From contig PTFA01000038.1 of NCBI GenBank assembly GCA_003342895.1, positions 186,001 to 250,000 of the forward strand: a DNA stretch of 64,000 nt, written 5' to 3'. Under the pieces are notes generated by a model. The model was not told the DNA's origin. It ran no database searches and saw only the letters and a program-made list of their open reading frames with translations. Below are positions 53,447-62,900 of the stretch, one piece after another. This DNA is from Casuarius casuarius (taxonomy: Eukaryota; Chordata; Aves; Casuariiformes; Casuariidae). Position numbers and translations under genes: made by a program. Position 1 is the first letter of the stretch, and each line of letters starts with the position of its first letter.

Positions 53447-53913
53447 CTGTGGCCTGATAACCGACTCTCATTTTTCTTGAGGGATCTTTCTCTCTTCTCT
53501 CTTCCAGTCCCTGAATGTCTGTGAGGAGCAATCACTTTAAGGCTTTTTTCATTGCTGTCCGTATCAAAGCTTGGAATAGATTTTTTTTCTTCTGCCTTAG
53601 TCCTCTCTCTTTCAGACAGCAGTTTGGCAAAAGCGTCATCTGTATCTTTGGGGAAGTTTCTTAGTTTTTCAGAGGCTGAACTCGTGTGTGAGCTTGACAA
53701 AGTCTTTGAGGAAAATTCCATATTTCCTTTCAAGGCACTATCACCGTGTGAGGAGAAGAAACTTGTGGATTGTGTTGAAGATCCTTTACCTTCTTGAAAA
53801 TCAGTACCTGGGACACTGACACTTGGGTCATTTTTTTCATGTTCTTCACCCTTGAACTGTCCTGTGCTGCTTATGCTAATGGATCGTTTTGAAAGCCTCC
53901 TTTTTTGCAAATC
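53447..53913 (-). CDS. MINDY4: MINDY4 coding exon 5 (long disordered linker)
   Basis: This is the longest exon: 467 nt, 155 codons plus 2 nt, with acceptor TTCTAG and donor GTAAGA. It reads DLQKRRLSKRSISISSTGQ at the start and ends ESRLSGH plus AG. It is rich in Ser, Lys, Glu and Thr, with no predicted fold. It corresponds in position to the Ser-rich linker of mammalian MINDY4, with only scattered identity (RRxS..S.SS near the start). It is assigned because it sits in order, has good splice sites and keeps phase with its neighbours. The 81-codon frame on the opposite strand is a shadow. Confidence 0.85.
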
Positions 53914-54981
53914 CTAGAAATAAGTACCATTAAAATCATAGATTAAATTTCAGGCATCTTCAAATAAACACAAAAAGCAATGGAAAGCTCTATCACTAAC
54001 TTCTGCACTAAACAACTTCCTCATTACTAGGAATCAGGTAGATAGTAAATTATGTAAAACTTTTGGACAATAAGTAAGAACAGAAATACACTTTCACTTA
54101 AAATTTCAGCAGTACTAAAAATATTTTAAATTGTTCTATGCCTTTATGAACTTCTTTCTTTCATGCAAGAGCATCAACAAAATACCTCAAAAAAATTTGA
54201 ATTTGGGGCTGTACCCAACTCAGAGGAAATCAAGACCTACAAGACATTTTTACTACAAAAACTCTCCATTACAGATATCTGGTCTTTATTTCCAAATAAA
54301 AGATACTTAGAAAAATCCAATTAATCCACTTAACTTCCATATTGTCTTCAGAATTATCCAAATTACATGCTTAAGATGTCTCACTTTCTCATTTTTATAA
54401 ATGTAATTTTACACAGAGAAAGTTTCTGTTTAAGCAGAATGAAGGAAAAAAAGGGAAATGAATTTTAAAATTGTTTCTTAAACACTTATTGATGGAGAAT
54501 CATAAAAAATGAAAATATTTCTTAACTGAGAGTAATTTTTGAACCACAAACTCCTCCTGATTAAATGTGGGGTTTCAGAGAAGTCTAAGGAAATCCAGTA
54601 CTCCTAACTAGGAAAACTTTAGGAGCTGTAGATATTGCTAAAGTAAAAAAGCAATTTCCTGAGGAAAATGAAAAATCCTAGCTGTCAAGAGATACAATAT
54701 ACTGAAAATGGAAAACAAATTTATAAAGACATTCTTTAACTAAAGATCACAGATTTGCTGAGGGTAGTTCATGTGTTGTTCCTAGTGGTTGTTTCTAAAA
54801 GAGTTTTAATTTCTAAAGTAAGCAGAATCACTGCCCTAACTTACCACGTATTTACAGACTGCAGATTTAATGGGTTAACATGCAGAAGTCATTTTAATAT
54901 TATTTGCAAATGATTTATTGCAGAAGTTTATATGTAAAAATCCATGGTCAAGCCTGATACTTTGCAAGGGTTGGAAATCAC
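53914..54981 (-). other. MINDY4 intron 4
   Basis: AT-rich; no gene or repeat was recognised. Confidence 0.75.
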
Positions 54982-55237
54982 CTCTGGTGAGCTTGCTATT
55001 GGTCCAGCCATCATTCCTCTGACAATGAGACCAGACCTGGACCTTTGCTTTTCCTTCACTGTGGCTTTCAGCTCCTCAGAACTCGTTGCTTTTAAATCTT
55101 CCTGACTATCTTTTAATTTTTTATCCCCATCAGAGAGTAAGTGGGTGTTGTGTATTGTCCCCGTGCGGCATCTTTCACTTTTGTGCTGATGTTTTCTGGA
55201 CGGAAGGATTTTATCCAGAGGATCCTCAACATCGTAT
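54982..55237 (-). CDS. MINDY4: MINDY4 coding exon 4 (conserved GLIVRGMM motif)
   Basis: The exon is 256 nt, completing Arg131 and adding 85 codons. The acceptor is TTGTAG and the donor follows GAG. Most of it is Lys/Ser/Glu-rich and poorly conserved, but it ends with RSGLIVRGMMAGPIASSPE. This is a short near-invariant motif of MINDY4 proteins and the best anchor in the linker. The frame stays open past the donor for another dozen codons into intron 4, which is why an uninterrupted reading frame runs longer than the exon. Confidence 0.92.
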
Positions 55238-58200
55238 CTACAAGTGAGAAAAAGATGCAAAACTTTAAATAGCAAAATGATACACAATGAAACCAAGAAA
55301 AACAGCTGCTTGTCTAATTAAAGCACTGTTGTCAAGTCTCTTGTTCTCTATCGATGGTACTCAAACATGATCACTTTTCAATCTATATACAGGTCTTCAG
55401 GACACTATTTCAGTTTCATCACTATGTCTCACAATCAGTTATAGCATGTGTAATACTTTAATCTTATGCTTACTTTTTTGATACATACAGTATCATAACA
55501 GAAAAAACAAACCATATATAGTATATCAGATAGTTTCTAAGCTGCCATCAAGAACAATTCCATTCATTCTCCATCTCCATGATTGGCAATTTGAAAACCA
55601 TTTTAACATTTTTGCTAACATCCTGTGTTACATATAACTCAGAATGACTCTACTGACCTCTTTCATGCTTTGTTCAAATGTGGAACATCTATTTTAGATC
55701 AAACAGAAAGGTTCATTTTATATTTGGTCTTTTCCATGATAATAGGTTGCTACATTGCTGTCATTTGACCTTTTCAATGTTTATATAAGTCACTGTTTGC
55801 ATCTACTTTCCTACACATACATAATTCTATAAACAAGCTTTTCTGAAATGCAAGCATGATTTATCTGGATCTCTGATCCTTTCTGCATAACACATATGGA
55901 TTTCTTTCTCAAAAATAACCTTTTACAAATCATGTTCTTACTAAAAAAAATCATTTGTGCCTTGTTAATACATGCTGTTAGAAACCATTCAGAATTCAAT
56001 TTTCTCCATCAGGATCTCTTTCAATGGCTGTATAACATTAGATCACTATTAAATGGAAGTTCTTACATTGACTTACTCCCACTTCATTGAGACCTATTTC
56101 CTGTCATCTTACAAACATAATTTATATTTTCGGAAACCCCAAAATCATAGCATCAAGATAACTGTCTTTTAATCTTTGCTTTTTATTGCAGGACAGTTTT
56201 CTTTATCCTATTCCATAGTAAAACAATTCTGTGAGTTGAAGTGTCTCATATCACAAAAATATCCCTTTTATTTAACCAGTTAAAATTTTTTCAAAGGCTC
56301 ATGCCCTGTGCTGTGAAGATAGGCCTCACGTGTAAACCGAAGGGAAGATGAGCAATCTCTGAGAGCATTAGAAAATCTGAGGACTGTTATTCCTGACCTA
56401 GGACCACATAACTCCTTGTTGCCAAAGGGCGACATGTGTCAACATAGGGACTGTTTTAAGTTGCAGGCTTTCAAAAAACATGAAGCGGTCAGCTAAAAGG
56501 AGAGAGATGGAAGTTGTAAGTAAGCACAACTTTAGTTAGTCTTTAGTAAGCAACTGGCAAACTGAATCTGTGTAATTATTGGCCTGTACTGTCTCGACTC
56601 CTACAAGCACTGTTAAAAATTATCCTGGTAGTTGAAATAAAAACTAATTTCAGGCGCTGGTTGCTTGACACAGTAATGCCTAATTTCCCCTTGGCCAGAG
56701 AGGGCTGAAACAGTGAGGAGGATCACCGACCCGCGCTTCTGCCATGGTGTTTCTCTCACTGATTTATTTCGTGGGCAATAAAAGGAAGCGGACAGCCAGC
56801 CCAGAAATCCGTCAGGGATATTCCTCGTTACAGCAGCCTTGTGGCTTCTTCCTCTTGCCACACCAAGGGCCAGAAGTGCTGTCAAATTGCATGGCCACTA
56901 CAAGACTTGATCCAAGGCATAAATGAAGCCACCTGTCCAGGAGGTGCTTACCGCTGTCTTCCTCTATCCTTGATGAATCTGGGGGTCTGATGCAGACTTG
57001 CTCACCTGCCTTGCTCAGAATATGCTTAAACGTACCCAGAAAGAGAAACCAAAGCTCTGACTTTATGAAAGGGAGCGCATATATGGCAAGCAGGTTCTCA
57101 GCCCGTACAGCCAGTGGCAGACTAGAGGGAAGTTTTCTCGATAAATTCGTGTTTGAAGGATTAGATTCTCAGCTGGTATAAAATTAAAAAGCACTGTTAT
57201 AAATAATAGAGCTGCCCTGGTTTACGTCAGGACAGAGCGTGAAACCCTGAGTTCTCCATCTTGCCACAATCAGGCTATTTTACACCCACTTGGCCCTTGC
57301 ACCTCCACTCGGCCTCAGCCTCAGCCTCGCCAACCCCACGGCCACCAAACTGGCGAACGCGGTGCTTGAGAAGCCGTGAAAATCGGTGTAAAAGCCACGC
57401 GCCCTTTAAAAGGAAAAAGATCCAAACCGGATCTTGCCCCTCAGCGGCCGCCGGCTGCGAGGAGCGGCGCCAACCAACACACTGCGCATGTCTGCCCCTC
57501 CGCGGAGGATTAAAAATCATAGAGTATCCCTAAGTATAAGGCAGAGAGGCCCCTTACGGTGCCACTTCCTGAGCAGTGAGGGCCTCTCTGGGCCAGCAAC
57601 CGAGCACTCTCTTTGCCGCCCCCTCTCCCTTTTCGCGCCTATTCTGCCAATACGCATGCGCCCGCCGCGCTGTAGGTGGCTGTGGGGTGGGGGAGGCGCC
57701 ATTTTGAGGGGGGGTGTTGGTGTTTTTGAGGTGCTGTGTCTGCTCCGCTGGGTGCCGTTATTAGGTGTCAGAGCAAGGTATTAGGGGCTTCCTCGGTTTG
57801 TGAAAGCCCATTTCCCACGTGAAAAAAGTATGGGGGGGGGCTGCAGGCACCGCAGGGGGATTAGGGCAGCTGCTGTGTCATGTAGGGCAGGGGAGGAAAA
57901 TGAGGCAGGTCTGAGTTGTGAGGCACTGTGAGGTGGGAGAGCATCAGACACGGGGAGAGAGAAAAGCACTGGGAACATGCTGGAAACTCCTGTATCTGAA
58001 AAAGAGAAACAGTTTGCTCTTCTTCTGTACTCCCTTCTCTTTAAGAATTACTTCTCCAATGGTTATTTCAACTTCCAAAGCCTTGGCTTTTTTTCCCTAC
58101 AGGGAAAGACTTGCTGGGTTTTTGCAAGCTTTAATGCTCAGAAGTAGCTAGTTTGAGTACACTGTGTTAGGGTGAGGATTAAAATTAGATAAAGTCCGTG

Positions 58201-58788
58201 AGAGTCAAGGCTGGGAAGCTGACTGCTTCTTTTGTGCTGATAGTGTCCTACAAATGGCCATTTTAAAAACTTTCTATTAAAGCATAGCTAGGACTGTTAC
58301 TCCACCATGAGACACTAATAAACACAATGGAAAGACCTGGCTACACAGTTTTTTCAGATAAGTTTCAGGATGGAACTAATCTATACTTCTTGTAGCAATA
58401 CTGAATTTAAGATAGTCTGCCTTGCCTTTAAATGTGCAATGCATGAGTATAGTAGTTGTGTGAGTGCAGGTAGTTAGTCTTCCAGTAGAATATGCTTCCA
58501 TTTGAATATTTTTCAGTCGGGTATAAAAGCTCAGATTCATGTATGCTTCAGTGACCAAATCATGTAATTGAGACCAAGTCTCAATAATTAGTAAGGTGCA
58601 TAAAAGGGTATTTTTGAAGGTGTGGCTTGCATAAGAGGTTTTAATAGTACGGCAGTTTAAGCTTTGTGTTATTAGGATGACTGGTAAAAAGTAGTGTAGC
58701 TGAAGTTATAAACGATAAATCTTTTAACTCTGTTTTAGTTGGAAAAAAGTTGTGACTAGATGGGGAAAAGAGAAAGAAAAGGATGTAC
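55238..58788 (-). other. MINDY4 intron 3
   Basis: This intron holds the CpG-island-like block described separately, a run of nine G at about 57832-57840, and otherwise unremarkable sequence. The short frames around 56613-57533 on both strands reflect the GC-rich composition, and I cannot assign any of them. Confidence 0.75.
57250..57790. promoter_or_regulatory. intragenic CpG-island-like promoter candidate
   Basis: This is the most GC- and CpG-rich block of the window, inside MINDY4 intron 3. Motif matches seen: TTTTCGCGCC (E2F) at 57630-57639, ACGCATGCGCC (NRF1) at 57652-57662, and a second NRF1-like CTGCGCATG at 57482-57490. There is also AGGAAGTGG (ETS) on the minus strand near 57564-57572, and GGCGCCATTTTG at 57695-57706, which reads CAAAATGGCGCC (YY1) on the minus strand. 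YY1 sites of this type usually lie just after the start site in the direction of transcription. That orientation suggests minus-strand initiation near 57710, the same direction as MINDY4. A GTAAGG donor at 57557-57552 could end a first exon. Activity is inferred. Confidence 0.6.
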
Positions 58789-58997
58789 CTGTAGTCTTCA
58801 GTTTTGCTCACATCAGACATAATGGTGCTCCGATGCACGTGTTCTTCATCTGAGTAGTTGGGCAGCTGAACTGATGAGCTCTTACTTTGAGGATTTGTCA
58901 AAGCAGAACTTGATGTTATGGTTCTAGAAGTCTGGATGTGCTCAAGGAAGTAATTAGTAATAATTTCAAGAAGTGTTTTCAGTGGATTCTCCTTTGC
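58789..58997 (-). CDS. MINDY4: MINDY4 coding exon 3
   Basis: The exon is 209 nt (69 codons plus 2 nt), with acceptor AATAG and donor GTACAT. It starts AKENPLKTLLEIITNYFLEH, the conserved ENPLKT segment that follows the LisH region. It then passes into a variable Ser-rich stretch (SSSVQLPNYSDEEHVHRS) ending DVSKTEDY plus two bases of Arg131. The acidic YSDEE patch lines up with a similar SDED-type patch in mammals. The codon is completed by the first base of exon 4. Confidence 0.92.
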
Positions 58998-60194
58998 CTA
59001 TTCAAGAAGAAAATAAAACTCTTGGTGACTATTGAAACTCTTTCATTAGTCTTGCTGTAGTCTGAGATAGGATATTTCCTCTTACACTGTACAGTGGCTG
59101 AAAATGTTTAACACTTTCTGGGTCCAGCTGCTTGCAGGTTATGCTGGATGTGACTGTATAAATAGTACAAGAAACTAGAACATGTCAGGGAACTTCCTAA
59201 GCTCACAGATTTGAATTCTTAAACCAGCCAAGTAGGCACAGTACAGATAAAACAAGCACTTTTGGACATTCTTTTAGCTAAACATAGTGTGGTAACTATG
59301 CTAGAATGCACCTTTGCTAGTGTTACTTGGTCAGTTTTAGAAGGGTGTAGAATGAACTGTATATATTCTTCTTGGTACCTGACTTGAGTATTTCTATTTC
59401 ATATTATCAGAAGTCTGAGAAGCATCAGTTTTAGAACGCTACTCGTGTGTGAGTTAACTCCTAATTTTAAGGCAACAACCCCTCCCCCCACACACCACTT
59501 TACTATTTTGCAGTAGTACGTGAGAAAATAGGTCCTGTGAAGATGAGGTTCTAGGAATTAAGCTAAAAAAAAAGTTACAGTGTCTGCTGTAGTAATGTAA
59601 ATAGAGTGGAAGGTTTTTTTAATTATTATTTTTTAATCTAGTAATGGGTAGCTTTATCATTAAGATGCTGCTTGCCAAAAGAATCATGATTCCTGAAGTC
59701 ATGAGTGGCCAAGACTGATTTTAGGGACCAAATGGGAATTATCCACTGATGTTCCTGACCTCAAGCATTGTGGTCTGTGTTATCTTAAAGAGGGAGTACA
59801 TAGTAAAAGTGTAATCCTATCGTGCAGGTCTTGTATAAAGTCACAAATAAAAACAGGCATGCAGAGGTACTTGTGAAATTGAATAATCTAGCCATAACAA
59901 TGGAGTAGGTGTTAAAATGGGTAACTGCTTCTTGTTCATTTGAGGTTGCAGTTTGTAACAAGGGTTCATGGGCTGCCAGGTTCTCAGGTTAGTCCCATGA
60001 ACTGTAATGTAATCCTGGATCAATGTTATGCTCTCCAGTACTCCAGAGATCTGTTGGTATGTCCACAGCAATGCAATAGTGTGTATGGACTTGAGTACTC
60101 TGCAGTTTGGATGTGTACTTCAGCCTTGATCTGTCTGACCTAGTTTCGCAGAATATGATTACCACATTCTTGGGAGGAAGATCTATTTCCTTAC
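58998..60194 (-). other. MINDY4 intron 2
   Basis: No gene or repeat was recognised. Confidence 0.75.
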
Positions 60195-60314
60195 CTTGTT
60201 CTGTTTGTATAAGGAGTGTAGATGTAGGACATTTCGAAGTTCATTCCTGTTATTGATGCTTAGTGCCGAACGTGGAAATTCTCGGTCCATGGTAGCGATA
60301 GTTTTCTTTAAACC
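60195..60314 (-). CDS. MINDY4: MINDY4 coding exon 2 (second half of LisH-like motif)
   Basis: The exon has 40 codons, phase 0 to 0, with acceptor CTCAG and donor GTAAGG. It reads [20 protein letters not shown] then [20 protein letters not shown]. The block [12 protein letters not shown] is strongly conserved in MINDY4. The first residues complete the LisH-like helix-turn-helix begun in exon 1, so the intron splits that motif. The antisense 60-80-codon frames over this interval are shadows. Confidence 0.93.
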
Positions 60315-62593
60315 CTGAGAAGGAGAAGTGTCAGATTTAGGGTACTTAAGAGAGTACAGCTAGTTACCAGAGCTTTTATTCTTGACTTTGCTGGATCTAA
60401 TATGAAACTTCTGGATGTACTAAAATGGCAGTAGTTAATAACAACAAGCCAACCGAAAAAACATGTACTATAATCATACAGTCTTGGATTGCTATAGCAC
60501 ACAGATGTTAAAGTACCTGTATCTTACGGTGTTGATGTTTTCTGCGAGGTAGGAATAATCAAACATGAAAAAACAAACCACCTTGCAGCTTACTTCATCT
60601 GCGTAACAGCTTTGTAAGACTGAATGGTCTGTATGAAGGCCCCTCCTGGTACCTGGGCTTGTGGTTCACATAATTCCAGAAATAATGAGTTTGTTTTTTT
60701 CCATCAAGATAATACAGTTTTTCCTAAATGCGGTTTTGGCTTCTGTAGTTGCGAAGTCTAAACATCAGATCTAAACTTGGCCAGTACGGAACAAATTTCA
60801 AAAACTTTATCCTGAGTTGAGGCTAGTCCGGTCAGTCTCTGGTCAGAAATCAGTCTGATTTCCATTAAATCAACCAGCTGGTTTGGGGTCTTTGTGTGAC
60901 TCAGTACCCAGTTGTGGTTTGTAGGGCAGTATAAAGATCATATTAATTGAAACTGTGTTAAGAATGAATCCTCCTAAAGTTGTTGCTGTTACCTGGAAGA
61001 AGGAAAAAGCCTCCATCTCTTGCATGAGTTTTAAAAAACTGAAAGGAAAATATTGCATCATCAAGCCTATTCCAGTTGTGGTCCACCACACTTCAGACTT
61101 CCTCAACTATTTAGAATACAGTCATGCCTGGGAGCTTCAGAGACAAGTTCAGAGACAAGTGTGGGTATGGTGCCTTTCCAGGGGGAGAGCCTGATTTCCC
61201 GTGAAATGTCAGGGTCAAATCCCAAACTTATTTAAACAGTGCAATGTCAGAACACCATTTTGAGAGAGATTGTTTTGGTACTTTCTACAAAGTGTTACTG
61301 CTACAAGAATGGATTTTTTTTTTTTCCCCTGCAGGTGGTTTGCCTGGCCCAGAGCTAGGGATGCAAGGACGAGTCATGGCAAGTAAAGAATGATTCTCAC
61401 AGTTGACTTGGGTGTGTATTAAAGAAGGATTGGGACAGAGGGGGAAACATATGTGCAGAAGCACAAAGGATTTCCATGTCCCTTATTTTGACACCGTAGT
61501 ATGTAATATGAAACAGATGCTGCAATATATATGTAAGTTACTGTTGTAAGCTCTGTGGTCTGTTTTGCCAGTACAGCATTCCTGTTCCTTTTATGCTTTT
61601 ATTCAATTTTATGTTTAAACATATCCAACTTTGAAATGGAAATGTCTTTCATATGAAAAAACCTTTGTAATCAGCTGAATTGACAGACTTGAGCCTCTCA
61701 TACTGTCATACCTATGTGACAGTAAGTGGCAAATAATGAGTTCTGCATCTGAAATTTAATAAGCAAATGTTTAAACATTATTCGCAAACACTGAGAATGT
61801 GTGTGTAGAGACTGGATGCAAAACAGACCACAAAAGTGGAGTTTGTGTTGCACTTAATAGCGTTGTGGTTATTTAATTTCTGATATAAGCAAACATTGCC
61901 AACATTAGGGGATTAGGCTGAACAACAGCAATATTTTCTCAGGATTGGAAGTAAGAAATATAGGGAGGTACATAATTTTACCTGGAAATGTGAAGGTGTA
62001 TTTCTCCTCTGCTCCATCCCACTCTCCCTATACTTACATACAGTACAAAGGGTTTCCTTTATGGCATTAAGTTTATGAAAAGTACGGTGGCCTCTTTCTT
62101 CCCCTTCTCCCTGTTTCCATCCCCCCAGATAAATCTGCTGTCTGCTAAGCTATAACTGAAAACTAGAAAAAGACACGTTACCATTTTTTCTAGCAGTGTT
62201 GCCTTTTGTCTTTTTATGTTATCAGTTGGTCTGGGAAGTCTTCTATGTATTTTGTAATCCCACGGGCAATAGCAAGATTGATAATTAAAAGCAAAACTGT
62301 GAAACCTGCATTTCTTGAGTTAATATTGGGTATTGTAGGCACATCTGGGTAAGAATCGGGTTTCCTCAGAGAAAGAGGAAGGTGGGTTCCATATTCAGAA
62401 ATAAAAAGGCATTGTGGGAAATGTAGTACAGATGCTTACTCGAAAGGCTTATTACAGTTCAGGACTAGCTGCTCTAATGCTGGAAGAAGTCCGTCCCTCC
62501 CCATCCCACCCCACATTCCTTAATCTTTAACGTCTAACATTTTTCATGTGTCCTTCTCATTTGTACTAGCTGGAGAAAATCGAGACAAATTAC
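60315..62593 (-). other. MINDY4 intron 1
   Basis: Ordinary intron. On the plus strand a very good splice acceptor (T-rich run then CCCCTGCAG at 61335) is followed by 46 bases and GTAAAG. It could mark an antisense noncoding exon, but nothing else supports it. Confidence 0.65.
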
Positions 62594-62656
62594 CTTTCTA
62601 CTGAGAAATTCTCTCACCAGTGATGCGGCCACTTCTTCCACAAAGGAGTTATCCAT
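62594..62656 (-). CDS. MINDY4: MINDY4 coding exon 1 (start codon, first half of LisH-like motif)
   Basis: The exon has 21 codons and begins at an ATG reading MDNSFVEEVAASLVREFLSRK (split here as MDNSFVEEVA / ASLVREFLSRK). This matches the vertebrate MINDY4 N-terminus closely. The donor GTAATT follows a complete codon (phase 0). The pattern of a hydrophobic helix ending in FLSRK and continued by GLKKT in exon 2 is that of a LisH (LIS1-homology) dimerisation motif. The start is chosen because it is the conserved N-terminus, and the sequence upstream does not continue the homology. The 5' UTR length cannot be read from sequence. Confidence 0.92.
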
Positions 62657-62900
62657 TTTTAGCCCAAAGTGTGTTTAGGGGGCGTATTCTTTGCTTCATC
62701 TAACAAATCATTCAAATCTGCCGACATTGCAGCTCTTCAGTGCAGCTTTTAACCACTGCATTCCTGAAGCAGTGGAGGGCAGGACTGCAGCAGCGGGGCT
62801 GTGTTCAGTGCAGTGTCAGGGATATGTTGCTGTGGAGACCATGTCATCGGAAGCAGGGAGAACTCCTCCTCCTGGGAGGGAAGCAAATGGTAGACTTAAA
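62657..62900 (-). promoter_or_regulatory. MINDY4 5' flank / putative promoter with RFX X-box-like site
   Basis: This is the sequence directly upstream of the start codon on the minus strand. It has modest GC and no TATA box or CpG island. It contains GTTGCTGTGGAGAC at 62826-62839, one mismatch from the RFX X-box pattern GTTGCYATGGYRAC outside the free central pair. It also contains a forkhead-type GTGTTTA at 62671-62677. RFX plus FOX sites upstream are typical of genes switched on in ciliated cells. The transcription start itself cannot be fixed from sequence. Confidence 0.45.

Larger units (their letters stand above)
1..62656 (-). other. MINDY4: MINDY4 gene (FAM188B deubiquitinase), 5' and middle part; 3' end outside window
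   Basis: Gene span, start codon to left edge. The protein is a cysteine protease that cleaves ubiquitin chains (MINDY family, DUF4205/FAM188 domain; the family prefers Lys48-linked chains). Fifteen coding exons were found by reading the minus strand against the known vertebrate protein. All have GT donors and AG acceptors, and the phases join without a break into 671 codons. Seen in order: LisH-like N-terminus (about residues 7-39), low-complexity Ser/Lys/Glu-rich linker (about 130-390), then the catalytic domain from about 410, with Gln465 and Cys471 of the active site and blocks such as KYKADGILET, GSHGYCTQ and [12 protein letters not shown]. The human protein is about 757 residues, so roughly 110 C-terminal residues, with the catalytic His, should lie to the left. 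The two longest introns (5 and 13) carry most of the CR1 repeats. Identification is firm; the linker exon set may be incomplete. Confidence 0.95.

Noticed and set aside
53552..53797. 81-codon plus-strand frame
   Set aside because: Antisense shadow of MINDY4 exon 5.
57434..57784. 116-codon plus-strand frame over the CpG island
   Set aside because: Arg/Pro-rich frame expected from GC-rich sequence with few stop codons; several other frames there are also open.
61336..61381. Plus-strand exon-like segment with very strong acceptor in MINDY4 intron 1
   Set aside because: Weak donor, only 46 bases, and no partner exon; at most a hint of an antisense noncoding RNA.
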